Position numbers and translations under genes: made by a program
Notes under the pieces: model-generated
The model's input: the letters and a program-made list of their open reading frames with translations, nothing else
The model's database searches: none
Told to the model about the DNA's origin: nothing
DNA from: an uncultured Pelagibacteraceae bacterium
GTDB taxonomy: Bacteria; Pseudomonadota; Alphaproteobacteria; Pelagibacterales; Pelagibacteraceae
Length of the DNA stretch: 64,000 bases
Direction of reading: 5' to 3'
Assembly (NCBI GenBank): GCA_902616675.1
Contig: CACMTV010000001.1
Span: 186,001-250,000, forward strand
Shown here: positions 30,095 to 40,847 of the stretch, piece after piece
Numbering within the stretch: position 1 is the stretch's first letter
Layout of the letters: the number at the start of each line of letters is the position of its first letter

Positions 30095-30301
30095 GATAAA
30101 ATTTTACTTGAAACTTTAAAAACCCCATTTTTATAAAACTTGCAAGAATTATTTTAAATTTAAAAAAAAAAAATCAATTCCGGTTGTAGACTTAGCGTGA
30201 AGATAGAAAAAAAAAATTACAACCCTGAACAGAAAAAAAAATCTATATTTTGTTTTTGAAACTAAATAAGCTAAAGATTTAACAACTTTAAATTGTTTAT
30301 T
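30095..30301 (-). other. 207-bp gap between rpsT and dnaA with an inverted repeat; dnaA promoter/leader region
   Basis: The largest non-coding stretch in the window. It contains a perfect 7-bp inverted repeat (GGTTGTA at 30182-30188 and TACAACC at 30218-30224) separated by 29 bases, with long A/T tracts on both sides. No DnaA box, no tRNA and no convincing ORF is seen. It must contain the dnaA promoter unless dnaA is read through from rpsT. It could encode a small RNA or leader; nothing stronger can be said. Confidence 0.4.
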
Positions 30302-30556
30302 TTAAGAAATTCTTTTTGAGGCTTTAGAAATTTTTCTTGAAGCAGTTTTTTTATTTACAACACCTTTTTTAGCAACCTGCATTAGAATTGATTGAAATTT
30401 AGGAAAATATTTTTTTATAGCTTTTTTATCACCCTTTTTAATCAATATTTCCATATGTTTAACGGCAGACTTGTATTTGCTCTTTCTCACTTTATTAACA
30501 AATGTTTGCTTTTTTACTCTTCTTACTCTTCTAATTGCGGATTTTGTATTTGGCAT
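30302..30556 (-). CDS. rpsT: 30S ribosomal protein S20
   Basis: An 84-residue basic protein beginning MPNTKSAIRRVRR, the S20 signature, with the helical Lys/Arg-rich body and C-terminal KKTASRKISKASKRI. It binds 16S rRNA early in 30S assembly. The start lies only 8 bp below a strong -10 element, so the mRNA may be almost leaderless. The gene sits between mutM and dnaA. Confidence 0.96.
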   Translation of the reverse strand: MPNTKSAIRRVRRVKKQTFVNKVRKSKYKSAVKHMEILIKKGDKKAIKKYFPKFQSILMQVAKKGVVNKKTASRKISKASKRIS

Positions 30557-30564
30557 GATTATTT

Positions 30565-30593
30565 TTTATATATGTCGAATAAATCCCGGTCAA
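30565..30593 (-). promoter_or_regulatory. Strong sigma-70-type promoter of rpsT, predicted near-leaderless transcript
   Basis: On the minus strand TTGACC (complement of 30588-30593) is followed after exactly 17 bp by TATAAA (complement of 30565-30570). Only 8 bp separate the -10 from the rpsT ATG (30554-30556), so a start site at the usual 6-8 bp would give a leader of 0-2 nucleotides. No Shine-Dalgarno fits in between. Confidence 0.65.
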
Positions 30594-30597
30594 CTTA

Positions 30598-31464
30598 TTA
30601 TTTTTGACATATATTACAAAAAAAAGTTGATCTATTAGACATTCTTATTCTTTTTATCACCCCTATACAATTTGGCCGAGTGCATGATTTACCTTCCCTA
30701 CCATAAACATTAAAAAATTGTTGAAAGTTTCCTTTTTTACCTTTGGTATTATTAAAATTTTGAATGGATGATCCGCCTTCAATAATTGCTTTTTTAAGCA
30801 CTTTTTTAATGTTATTTATAAGCACATGAATTTTTTTGTGACAAATATTATTTACCTTAGTTTTAGGATTTATTTTACTTAAAAAAATAACCTCATTTAC
30901 GTAAATATTTCCTAGTCCTGCTATAAATTTTTGATTCATTAACAAATCTTTTAAATAAATTTTTCTTCTTTTTATTTTTTCTCTGAAATATTTAAAGCAA
31001 AAATTTTTTGAAAGAGGTTCTGGTCCGAGATGAATTATATGAGAACTTGATTGAACTTTTGCGGTCTTTAAAATTTTGATGAACCCAAACTTTCTCACAT
31101 CGTTATAAATAAGAGTTATCTTTTTATCGAATTTTAATATTAAATGATCATGGCGACTATTGTTATCGTTCAACTTGTAATGAAAACTAGTTTTATATTT
31201 ATTTTTATTAGCATCAACTATTATAATTTTTCCAGTCATACCTAAATGAATCATTATTGTGTTATTATTGTTCAATTTGATAAATATATATTTTGATCTT
31301 CTAGAAATAGATAAAACTTTTGATTTAACCATTTTTTTCAACAATTTTTCATTAATTTTATATCTTAAATATTTATTACGTATTTCTATATTTTTTATTG
31401 TGAGATCAGATATAGTCTTACTTAGGGACTTTTTAACAACTTCAACTTCAGGTAATTCTGGCAT
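30598..31464 (-). CDS. mutM: Formamidopyrimidine-DNA glycosylase
   Basis: A 288-residue Fpg beginning MPELPEVEVV with the catalytic Pro2 and Glu3. Internal motifs include NDVRKFGFI and AGLGNIYVNEVIF, and a C-terminal zinc finger (cysteines in SCTRPNC and FFCNICQK) binds the lesion strand. It removes 8-oxoguanine and formamidopyrimidines and nicks the strand. Its ATG is only 10 bp from the divergent ubiE ATG. It is followed by rpsT and dnaA. Confidence 0.94.
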   Translation of the reverse strand: MPELPEVEVVKKSLSKTISDLTIKNIEIRNKYLRYKINEKLLKKMVKSKVLSISRRSKYIFIKLNNNNTIMIHLGMTGKIIIVDANKNKYKTSFHYKLNDNNSRHDHLILKFDKKITLIYNDVRKFGFIKILKTAKVQSSSHIIHLGPEPLSKNFCFKYFREKIKRRKIYLKDLLMNQKFIAGLGNIYVNEVIFLSKINPKTKVNNICHKKIHVLINNIKKVLKKAIIEGGSSIQNFNNTKGKKGNFQQFFNVYGREGKSCTRPNCIGVIKRIRMSNRSTFFCNICQK

Positions 31465-31476
31465 ATAATTAATTAT
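31464..31476. promoter_or_regulatory. Palindrome containing -10-like hexamers between divergent mutM and ubiE starts
   Basis: ATAATTAATTAT (31465-31476) is a perfect 12-bp palindrome that spans the whole 10-bp gap and runs into the ubiE start codon. It provides TATAAT on the + strand (31464-31469, 5 bp before the ubiE ATG) and CATAAT on the minus strand a few bases before mutM. Neither strand has a clear -35 at the right distance. If these are the real -10 elements both mRNAs are leaderless; otherwise the promoters lie inside the opposite genes. Confidence 0.35.
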
Positions 31477-32182
31477 GAACTTACGTTATGAAGATAAATC
31501 TAAACTAGTACAGAAAGTTTTCAATAAAGTTTACGACAAATATGATTTAATGAATGATATTATGTCTTTAGGAACACACAGAATATGGAAAAAAAATCTT
31601 GTTTCTTGGATAAATCCAACTCCAAGTAGTAAAATTTTAGATGTCGCATCTGGAACAGGGGATATAGCAAAATTGTGTTCTAATAACACAAACAACAATT
31701 GCTCTATAACGTGTGTAGAGCCTAATGAAAAAATGCTCGATGAGGGTAAAAAAAAACTTAAAGATTTAAATAATTTAAAGTGGGTATTATCATCAGCAGA
31801 GCATCTTCCTTTCAAGAATGATGCATTTGATTATTATACTATAAGTTTTGGAATAAGAAATGTAACAAATTTAGATAAATCTTTAAGTGAAGCTTATAGG
31901 GTATTAAAAAATGGAGGAAGATTTTTTTGTTTAGAATTTTCTAAGCCTCAAAATGAACTTTTAAAAAATATGTATAAAAATTATTCTAAACTGATACCAA
32001 CTATTGGAAAATTTGTTGCGGGTAGCAAAATGCCTTATGATTATTTAATTGAGAGCATAGATAAATTTTATAATCAGGAAGAATTTTCCAAAAAATTAAT
32101 CGACACAGGTTTTATAAATGTGGAGCATAGAAATTTAACAAATGGCATAGCCGCAATACACACCGGCTGGAAAATTGAGTAA
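31475..32182 (+). CDS. ubiE: Ubiquinone/menaquinone biosynthesis C-methyltransferase
   Basis: A 235-residue class I methyltransferase. The family opening KVFNKVYDKYDLMNDIMSLG (written here at full motif length), the SAM-binding LDVASGTGDIA near 54-64, and the conserved ISFGIRNVTNLDKSL and CLEFSKP motifs are present. It methylates the benzoquinol ring in ubiquinone synthesis. Its stop overlaps the ubiB start (TAATG), so the two are coupled. Confidence 0.95.
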   Translation: MNLRYEDKSKLVQKVFNKVYDKYDLMNDIMSLGTHRIWKKNLVSWINPTPSSKILDVASGTGDIAKLCSNNTNNNCSITCVEPNEKMLDEGKKKLKDLNNLKWVLSSAEHLPFKNDAFDYYTISFGIRNVTNLDKSLSEAYRVLKNGGRFFCLEFSKPQNELLKNMYKNYSKLIPTIGKFVAGSKMPYDYLIESIDKFYNQEEFSKKLIDTGFINVEHRNLTNGIAAIHTGWKIE

Positions 32183-33747
32183 TGATTAAAAGACTTATAC
32201 AATTAATAAAAATAGCAAGAAAATTGGCATCTTCTGGAGCGTTGGATACAATTAACCAGCTTTACAAACTGCCTCTAATTTTAAAAATATTCTTTGATTT
32301 AATATCTATTGGCTCGCATAAAAAAAAATTTAACCAAATTAAATCTTCGGGTGAAAAATTGTGTGATGCTTTAGAAGGTATGGGAACTACATTTATTAAA
32401 TTAGGTCAATTTTTAGCTACCCGTCCAGATATAATTGGCAACAAATTAGCAAACGATTTAGAAAAATTACAAGACAAACTCCCACCATTTGATTTTGAAG
32501 AAGCTAAAAGAATATTAAGAAAGGAAGTGGGAGAAGATCAATTTGTTAAAATTATTGATATTTCAGAGCCCATCGCAGCAGCCTCTATAGCGCAAGTTCA
32601 TTTGGCTAAAATAAAAATAGATAATAAAGAAAGAGATGTTGCAATTAAGATCTTAAGACCGAACATTGAAAAGATTTTTAATGAGGAATTAGATGCATTA
32701 ATGTTATTTGCATATATTATTGAAAATACGTTAAAGAAAACTAGAAGATTAAAACTTATTGAGGTAGTTCATCTTTTAAGAGAAATCACTAACATTGAGA
32801 TGGATCTAAGATTTGAAGCTGCTGCTGCTAATGAGTTATTTGAAAATACAAAAAATGATAATGGATTTAAAGTTCCTCAAATATATTGGCAGTATACTTC
32901 CAAAAGGATACTAACATTAGACAAGGTAAATGGAGTATCAATAAGAAATCACATCGCTCTAAAAGAAAATAATATAGAATTAAAAAATATAGCTGAGAAT
33001 TTGATTCAGCATTTTTTGAGACAAGCCGTAAGAGATGGTTTTTTTCATGCAGATATGCACGAAGGAAATTTATTTGTAGATAAAGATGCAAACATTGTGC
33101 CTGTAGATTTTGGTATAATGGGTAGACTAGATAAACACAATAAAAAATATTTAGCGGAGATATTATATGGATTTATTAAAAGAGATTATGTCAAAGTTGC
33201 TGAAGTTCATTTTCAAGCTGGATTGGTTCCAAATACAGCCTCTAAAGAGGAATTTGCTCAAGCTCTAAGATCAGTAGGTGAACCCATTTTTGGACAAAAT
33301 ATAAAAGATATTTCAGGTGGTAATTTACTTTCGCAGTTATTTGAAATTACTGAAAAATTTAACATGGCTACTCAAACACAACTTTTATTGCTTCAAAAAA
33401 CAATGGTGGTAGTTGAGGGCGTAGCTAGAAAATTATATCCCGAAACTAATATATGGAATGTGTCTAAGCCTATACTTGAAAACTGGTTAGAAGAGTTAAA
33501 AGGTCCTAAAGCAACTATTTCGAGCGCGATCGATACCTCTGGTGAGCTCTTAAAAAGAATACCCGATCTTCCAGGTTTTATGGATAAGGCAAATCATGCT
33601 TTGCAACTAATTGCGGAAGGTAAATTAAATGTAACTAGTGGCAGTAATTCCTCTCTGGAGATAGAAAAACTTAGATTAAAATCTTTCAGAAATAATATTT
33701 TAATTTCAATATTAGGTGTTGTAATTTTATCATTTGTAGTATTTTAA
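32182..33747 (+). CDS. ubiB: UbiB-family atypical kinase, ubiquinone biosynthesis
   Basis: A 521-residue ABC1/ADCK protein. The KxGQ signature is in FIKLGQFLATRPDIIG, an Ala-rich loop in PIAAASIAQVHLA replaces the usual P-loop, and HADMHEGNLFV plus VPVDFGIMGRL are the catalytic and metal-binding motifs. A C-terminal hydrophobic segment (NNILISILGVVILSFVVF) anchors it to the membrane. It supports coenzyme Q synthesis by ATPase activity. It is coupled to ubiE, and coaBC follows 2 bp later. Confidence 0.95.
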   Translation: MIKRLIQLIKIARKLASSGALDTINQLYKLPLILKIFFDLISIGSHKKKFNQIKSSGEKLCDALEGMGTTFIKLGQFLATRPDIIGNKLANDLEKLQDKLPPFDFEEAKRILRKEVGEDQFVKIIDISEPIAAASIAQVHLAKIKIDNKERDVAIKILRPNIEKIFNEELDALMLFAYIIENTLKKTRRLKLIEVVHLLREITNIEMDLRFEAAAANELFENTKNDNGFKVPQIYWQYTSKRILTLDKVNGVSIRNHIALKENNIELKNIAENLIQHFLRQAVRDGFFHADMHEGNLFVDKDANIVPVDFGIMGRLDKHNKKYLAEILYGFIKRDYVKVAEVHFQAGLVPNTASKEEFAQALRSVGEPIFGQNIKDISGGNLLSQLFEITEKFNMATQTQLLLLQKTMVVVEGVARKLYPETNIWNVSKPILENWLEELKGPKATISSAIDTSGELLKRIPDLPGFMDKANHALQLIAEGKLNVTSGSNSSLEIEKLRLKSFRNNILISILGVVILSFVVF

Positions 33748-33749
33748 TA

Positions 33750-34982
33750 ATGTTCATGAGTACAAAGAATAAAAAAATATTAATCATAATTGGTGGTGGA
33801 ATATCTGCATATAAATCATTAGACCTTATCAGACTACTTAGAAAAGATAGTTATGAAATAAAGATAGTCTTAACAAAAGGTGGTAAACAATTTGTTACTC
33901 CTTTATCTTTGATCTCTCTATCAGGAGGAAAAGTATACGAAAACTTGTTTGATAAAGAAAATGAAGCTGAAATAGATCACATATCTCTCTCCAGATGGGC
34001 AGATTTGATTGTAGTTGTTCCTGCTACAGCTAATTTGATAAGTAAATTGAGTCATGGAAAAGCGGAAGACTTAGCAACAACAATTATGTTGGCATCAAAC
34101 AAAGATATAATTTTAATTCCAGCTATGAATATAAGAATGTGGAGTCATAAGGCTACTCAAGAAAATTGTAAAACATTAATTTCATATGGATATAAATTTT
34201 TGGGACCTACCGAAGGAATGATGGCTTGTGGGGAATTTGGAAAAGGGAAAATGATAAGTCCTAAGAAAATATTTAAAGAAATTAAAGATTATTTTTATAA
34301 GAGAGATATATTTAAACATAAAAAATTTAAAGCTTTGGTTACCACTGGTCCTACAAGAGAATACTTGGACCCTGTTCGTTTTATATCAAATGAGTCAAGT
34401 GGAAAACAGGGTTATGAAATAGCTTTAGCTCTAAAAAGACAAGGTATAAAAACTACATTAATAGCCGGTCCATCAAATCTTCAAATGGAAAAAGGTTTAA
34501 AAATTGTCAAAGTAAAAACTTCTGATGAAATGCTAAAGGCTGTTAAAAAAAATTTACCAGTTGATGTAGCTGTTTGCACGGCAGCAGTTTCAGATTACAA
34601 ACCTTCGGTTTACCAAAAAAATAAAATTAAAAAAAATAATAAAAAAGAAAATTTAATTTTAGATAACACAGTCGACATTCTAGATTACATAGGAAAAAAC
34701 AATCGACATCGACCAAGACTTGTGGTTGGGTTTTCTGCAGAAACTGAAAAACTTTTACAAAATTCTAAAAATAAATTAAAAAATAAGAATGCTGATTGGA
34801 TAATTGCGAATGATGTATCTAAAAAAGATATTGGATTTAATAAAGAATTTAATGAAGTCACTATAATTCGCTCGAATGGTAAAATGTCTCAAATAAAAAA
34901 AAATAAAAAGAGCTTTATTGCTTCAGTAATATCTGAAAAAATTATCAATGAACTCTTAATTAATGACAAAAGTCTTAATTAA
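33750..34982 (+). CDS. coaBC: Bifunctional phosphopantothenoylcysteine decarboxylase / phosphopantothenate-cysteine ligase
   Basis: A 410-residue fused enzyme of coenzyme A synthesis. The CoaC half (about 1-190) has GGGISAYKSLDLIR, PATANLISKLSHGKAEDL, PAMNIRMW and the catalytic Cys near 160 in GMMACGEFGKG. The CoaB half begins near TTGPTREYLDPVRFISN and ends with ADWIIANDVSKKDIGFN. A second ATG two codons in (MSTKNK) is an alternative start. dut, often next in alphaproteobacteria, is missing; a ThiF-like gene follows after 5 bp. Confidence 0.95.
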   Translation: MFMSTKNKKILIIIGGGISAYKSLDLIRLLRKDSYEIKIVLTKGGKQFVTPLSLISLSGGKVYENLFDKENEAEIDHISLSRWADLIVVVPATANLISKLSHGKAEDLATTIMLASNKDIILIPAMNIRMWSHKATQENCKTLISYGYKFLGPTEGMMACGEFGKGKMISPKKIFKEIKDYFYKRDIFKHKKFKALVTTGPTREYLDPVRFISNESSGKQGYEIALALKRQGIKTTLIAGPSNLQMEKGLKIVKVKTSDEMLKAVKKNLPVDVAVCTAAVSDYKPSVYQKNKIKKNNKKENLILDNTVDILDYIGKNNRHRPRLVVGFSAETEKLLQNSKNKLKNKNADWIIANDVSKKDIGFNKEFNEVTIIRSNGKMSQIKKNKKSFIASVISEKIINELLINDKSLN

Positions 34983-34987
34983 AGAGT

Positions 34988-35731
34988 ATGAAAATTTCTA
35001 GCAAAGAATACGAAAAGTTTTCTAAACAAATAATTTTAAAAAAATTTGGAATTATCGGTCAAAAAAAGATAAAATCTTCTAAAGTTCTTATTTTGGGAAT
35101 GGGAGGTTTAGGATGTCCTTTGGCTGTATATCTTGCAAGTTTAGGAATTGGTACTATTGGTATAGTGGACAATGATAAAGTTGAATTGTCCAACTTAAAT
35201 CGCCAAATCATTTTTAACAGTAAAGACATTGGTAATTACAAGGTAAATGTTGCCAAAAAAAAAATTAAATCAATTGATAAAAAAATAAATATTAAATCTT
35301 ACAGAGTAAGAGTTGATCAAAAAAATATACAAAAACTAATAAAAAATTTTGATATCATTTGCGATGGCACTGACAATTTCAAAACAAGGTTATTAATAAA
35401 TGATTATAGCTTAAAACAAAAAAAAATCTTAATATCTGCTGCTGTAAGTGGATTCGATGGACATATATTTAAGTTTGATTTCAGAAAAAAAACTCCATGT
35501 TACAGGTGTTTTATGCCTGAAGTCCCTTACGAAAATATTAACTGTGATACAGAAGGTGTTGTACCAACAATAACAGGTATCATGGGAACGCTACAAGCAA
35601 ACGAAGTATTAAATACCATACTTGATTTTAATTCTGATATGGAAAGAAAAATGATTGTTTTTGACTCTATAAAAATGAATTTTAGAAAAGTTAATCTGAG
35701 TAGACATAAAGAATGTAAAAACCGATGCTAA
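34988..35731 (+). CDS. ThiF/MoeB/HesA-family adenylyltransferase
   Basis: A 247-residue E1-like enzyme. The nucleotide loop GMGGLGCP is at 37-44, the ATP-contacting NRQIIF at 71-76, and CDGTDNFKTRLLINDY follows. A CYRC pair and a C-terminal C-x3-C (ECKNRC) probably hold zinc, although C-x2-C is usual at the second site. The family adenylates the C-terminal GlyGly of ThiS or MoaD for sulfur transfer. No ThiS/MoaD-like partner is in the window, so thiamine, molybdopterin or another thiolation role cannot be decided. The last 7 bp overlap the next gene. Confidence 0.88.
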   Translation: MKISSKEYEKFSKQIILKKFGIIGQKKIKSSKVLILGMGGLGCPLAVYLASLGIGTIGIVDNDKVELSNLNRQIIFNSKDIGNYKVNVAKKKIKSIDKKINIKSYRVRVDQKNIQKLIKNFDIICDGTDNFKTRLLINDYSLKQKKILISAAVSGFDGHIFKFDFRKKTPCYRCFMPEVPYENINCDTEGVVPTITGIMGTLQANEVLNTILDFNSDMERKMIVFDSIKMNFRKVNLSRHKECKNRC

Positions 35732-36159
35732 AATTTATTATAATTTTTTATTTTATTTCTTTAAGTTTGTTTGCAAATGAAGAATATTTTTTAACTTTGA
35801 GAAACGATAAGGTCAACTTAAGATTAGGTCCATCTTTTGATTATCCCATAAAAATAATTTATAAAAAAAAATATTTACCAGTTATCATTAAAGATAGATC
35901 AGACAATTTTAGAAAGATACAAGATCATGAAAATAATTCTGGCTGGATACATATTTCACAACTATCAAAAAAGAAATCTGGAATAGCTATTCAAGATAAA
36001 ATTTTATATAAAAAACCTACAATTTATTCTAAACCTTTAGCTAACATAAAAACTGGACGTTTACTTTTGATTTCTAAATGTAAATTAGATTGGTGTAAAA
36101 TAAAAACCGGTAAATATTCAGGATGGGTAAAAAAAGAAAATTTATGGGGAAGGTTATAA
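35725..36159 (+). CDS. Exported SH3-domain protein
   Basis: A 144-residue protein with a signal peptide (MLKFIIIFYFISLSLFA, cleavage near 17) and two bacterial SH3-like segments. The first (NLRLGPSFDYPIKIIYKKKYLP) contains the typical N-x-R-x-G-P-S pattern and is followed by a WIHISQL core. The second runs through GRLLLISKCKLDWCKIKTG and GWVKKENLWG. Such domains often bind peptidoglycan or anchor hydrolases in the envelope. It overlaps the ThiF-like gene by 7 bp and abuts the convergent DUF2061 gene with no gap. Confidence 0.82.
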   Translation: MLKFIIIFYFISLSLFANEEYFLTLRNDKVNLRLGPSFDYPIKIIYKKKYLPVIIKDRSDNFRKIQDHENNSGWIHISQLSKKKSGIAIQDKILYKKPTIYSKPLANIKTGRLLLISKCKLDWCKIKTGKYSGWVKKENLWGRL

Positions 36160-36405
36160 CTACTTTAATTTAACTTTAGATGCCCAAAATTTATCTAATA
36201 AAAAGTACCAAACTGTATTAGCTAGTGGCTCTACTATAGCGTCAGTCAAAGCAATCATGAAGGATACGTCCGCGACCAACATTAAAACTGTTATAGCAAT
36301 AATGAAATGACCGATTGTGTATACAAGTGTTCTAAGAAGTGAGCCCTTGTTGTTTTCATATATTCTTTTAGCAGCTCCGTGTATACCATGAGTAAGTTCA
36401 GTCAT
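36160..36405 (-). CDS. DUF2061 membrane protein
   Basis: An 81-residue protein with two helices: LVYTIGHFIIAITVLMLVAD, and a second around FMIALTDAIVEPLANTVWYF. Residues SLLRTLVYTIGHF and VEPLANTVWYFLLDKFW match the DUF2061 pattern of small predicted membrane proteins of unknown role. It starts one base after the katG stop on the same strand and so is likely co-expressed with katG. Confidence 0.8.
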   Translation of the reverse strand: MTELTHGIHGAAKRIYENNKGSLLRTLVYTIGHFIIAITVLMLVADVSFMIALTDAIVEPLANTVWYFLLDKFWASKVKLK

Positions 36406-36406
36406 A

Positions 36407-38616
<2,210 letters not shown>

Positions 38617-38633
38617 AAGTCAATAAAAGATAG

Positions 38634-39053
38634 TTATTTTTGAATTCTGATTATAACTTCAAGATTTTTAATCTTTTTACCTTTTGGAGGAACTGGAACT
38701 TTGCTTAATTTTATTTGATTAGAGTGAATATCAGTAAGTTCTTTGCTACCTTCATCATAAAAGTGGTGGTGCGACTTAATATTTGTATCATAATAACTTT
38801 TATTTTTACTGGTTAAAATTTCTTTTAAATATCCAGCGATAGTAAATGCTTCGACTGTATTATAGATTGTTGCTAAAGAAATTTTTGTAGCTCCATTTTT
38901 ATTTATTTTTTTATTTAACGTTTCAACTGTAAAATGAAATGTTTTTTCTCTATCAAACAAAAACTTGCAAATTTTTAAACGCTGTTTTGTAGGTCTAAGA
39001 TTTGACGACCTTAGTTTTTGGACGTACATTTTTAAATTATCACTGATAATCAT
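38634..39053 (-). CDS. irr: Fur-family transcriptional regulator, Irr-like
   Basis: A 139-residue Fur-superfamily protein. The winged-helix region has LRPTKQRLKICKFLF and SLATIYNTVEAFTIAGYLKEI, and the metal/haem-binding HHHFYDE follows. This pattern, together with position divergent from fabA, matches Irr of alphaproteobacteria, a haem- and iron-responsive regulator. No N-terminal GCPW haem-regulatory motif of the Bradyrhizobium type is present. A second Fur-family gene lies at 54283-54708. On its promoter, TTGATA and TATAAA are 16 bp apart upstream (complement of 39084-39111). Confidence 0.85.
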   Translation of the reverse strand: MIISDNLKMYVQKLRSSNLRPTKQRLKICKFLFDREKTFHFTVETLNKKINKNGATKISLATIYNTVEAFTIAGYLKEILTSKNKSYYDTNIKSHHHFYDEGSKELTDIHSNQIKLSKVPVPPKGKKIKNLEVIIRIQK

Positions 39054-39083
39054 TGTTTTTGCTTTCTTTATAACTTTAAACTA

Positions 39084-39111
39084 TTTATATATAATTACTT
39101 AATTATATCAA
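39084..39111 (-). promoter_or_regulatory. Possible irr promoter in the irr-fabA divergent gap
   Basis: On the minus strand TTGATA (complement of 39106-39111) and TATAAA (complement of 39084-39089) are 16 bp apart, about 30 bp before the irr ATG. On the + strand a perfect TATAAT at 39090-39095 could serve fabA, so the two -10 elements would be interleaved. No canonical Irr box (TTTAGAA-N-TTCTAAA type) is seen in this 77-bp gap. Confidence 0.35.
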
Positions 39112-39130
39112 GTAAAACCATATTTTAAAA

Positions 39131-39637
39131 ATGAAGCAAAAAAATAGTTATAATTATCAAGATTTAATTGATTGTGGAAATGGTATTCTTTTTGGAGAAG
39201 GAAATGCAAAATTACCCCTACCTCCGATGCTCATGTTTGATAGAATTACTAAAATTGAAAATAATTCTGGATCTTTTAAACGAGGTTATTTAGAAGCAGA
39301 ATTAGATATTAAAGATGATCTTTGGTTTTTTAAATGTCATTTTCAAAATGATCCAGTAATGCCTGGTTGTCTTGGATTAGATGCTATGTGGCAATTAGTT
39401 GGTTTTTATCTAGGTTGGACTGGAGAGCCAGGAAAAGGAAGAGCTTTAGGAGTAAGCACAGTTAAATTTACTGGCGAAGTGTTAAAAAAAGTGAAGATGG
39501 CTTCTTATAAAATAAATATAAAAAGAATTTTAAAAAAAGAGGGTGCTGTAGTAGGATTGGCAAATGGAACGTTAGACGCTGATGGAAAAATAATCTATGT
39601 GGCAGAAAATTTGAAAGTAGGTTTATTTAAATCATGA
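39131..39637 (+). CDS. fabA: 3-hydroxydecanoyl-ACP dehydratase/isomerase
   Basis: A 168-residue hotdog-fold enzyme. Catalytic His70 ([13 protein letters not shown]) and Asp84 ([16 protein letters not shown]) fall at the same positions as in E. coli. It dehydrates 3-hydroxydecanoyl-ACP and isomerises trans-2 to cis-3 decenoyl-ACP, the branch point of anaerobic unsaturated fatty acid synthesis. It overlaps fabB by 4 bp and leads the fabA-fabB-fabI operon beside irr. Confidence 0.96.
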   Translation: MKQKNSYNYQDLIDCGNGILFGEGNAKLPLPPMLMFDRITKIENNSGSFKRGYLEAELDIKDDLWFFKCHFQNDPVMPGCLGLDAMWQLVGFYLGWTGEPGKGRALGVSTVKFTGEVLKKVKMASYKINIKRILKKEGAVVGLANGTLDADGKIIYVAENLKVGLFKS

Positions 39638-40845
39638 GAAGAGTAGTAATTACAGGTCTTGGTATAGTGTCTTGTCTCGGTAATAATCAGGAAGAGGTTC
39701 ACCAATCTCTTTTGAATGCAAAGTCAGGCATTTCTTTTGCTGAGGAATATAAAGAGCATAATCTTAAAAGTCATGTGCACGGAAAACCTAATATAAAGCT
39801 TTCAGATTTTGTAGATAGAAAAACAATCAGATTTATGGGGTCTGGATCAGCTTATAACTATATTGCCATGAAAGAAGCAATTTCGGACTCCGGTTTAAAA
39901 GAAAATGATGTAAGTAACTTCAAGACTGGTATTATTATGGGTTCAGGTGGACCGTCGATAGAAAATGTGATTCTTGCAGCAGACAAAACTAGGGCTAAAA
40001 CACCAAAGTTAATGGGACCATTTATTGTACCTAGAACTATGGGCAGCACAGCTTCAGCAACACTTGCCGTGCCTTTCAAAATTAAAGGAACGAACTATAC
40101 GATGAGTTCAGCTTGTGCAACTAGTGGGCACTGTATTGGGAATGCAATGGAATTAATTCAAATGGGAAAGCAAGATATTATTTTTGCGGGTGGAAGTGAG
40201 GAAGTTCATTGGGCAATGACTGCAATGTTTGATGCAATGACTGCGTTATCTTCAAAATATAATGATAAACCTGAAACTGCTTCAAGAGCTTATGATAAAA
40301 CAAGAGATGGATTTGTGATTGCTGGTGGGGCTGGCGTGTTAGTACTTGAAGAATATGAACGCGCAAAAGCGAGAGGAGCAAAAATTTATGCTGAATTAAC
40401 AGGATATGGTGCAACATCTGATGGGTACGACATGGTTGCTCCATCTGGAGAAGGCGCTATCAGGTGTATGCAAATGGCTTTGGCTACTTCTAAAAATAAA
40501 ATTGATTATATTAATACTCATGGAACATCTACTCCTGTAGGAGATATAACCGAATTAAATGCTGTTCAAAAAACTTTTGGAGAAAATATCCCAAAAATAA
40601 GTTCTACAAAATCTTTATCTGGACACCCATTAGGTGCTGCTTCTGTGCATGAAGCTATTTATTGTTTAATAATGATGAAAAATAATTTTATAGCTGGTTC
40701 TGCAAATATCACGGAAATGGATGAAGAAGCTAAAAAATTCCCAATAATTACTAAAACTGAAAAAGTAGCTTCACTTAACGCTGTAATGTCTAATAGTTTT
40801 GGTTTTGGTGGAACAAATGCTGCTTTGATTTTTGAGAAAGTTTAA
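39634..40845 (+). CDS. fabB: 3-oxoacyl-ACP synthase I
   Basis: A 403-residue beta-ketoacyl synthase. The catalytic Cys161 is in [16 protein letters not shown], with the two histidines in [12 protein letters not shown] and LSGHPLGAA and the C-terminal [12 protein letters not shown]. It elongates cis-3-decenoyl-ACP made by FabA. It sits between fabA (4-bp overlap) and fabI (2 bp apart), and the pairing with fabA favours FabB over FabF. Confidence 0.95.
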   Translation: MRRVVITGLGIVSCLGNNQEEVHQSLLNAKSGISFAEEYKEHNLKSHVHGKPNIKLSDFVDRKTIRFMGSGSAYNYIAMKEAISDSGLKENDVSNFKTGIIMGSGGPSIENVILAADKTRAKTPKLMGPFIVPRTMGSTASATLAVPFKIKGTNYTMSSACATSGHCIGNAMELIQMGKQDIIFAGGSEEVHWAMTAMFDAMTALSSKYNDKPETASRAYDKTRDGFVIAGGAGVLVLEEYERAKARGAKIYAELTGYGATSDGYDMVAPSGEGAIRCMQMALATSKNKIDYINTHGTSTPVGDITELNAVQKTFGENIPKISSTKSLSGHPLGAASVHEAIYCLIMMKNNFIAGSANITEMDEEAKKFPIITKTEKVASLNAVMSNSFGFGGTNAALIFEKV

Positions 40846-40847
40846 TT

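Noticed and set aside
27443..30301. Chromosomal origin next to dnaA/dnaN/gyrB
   Set aside because: Neither the 136-bp gyrB-dnaN gap nor the 207-bp dnaA-rpsT gap shows repeated TTATCCACA-like DnaA boxes. Many alphaproteobacteria have oriC away from dnaA.
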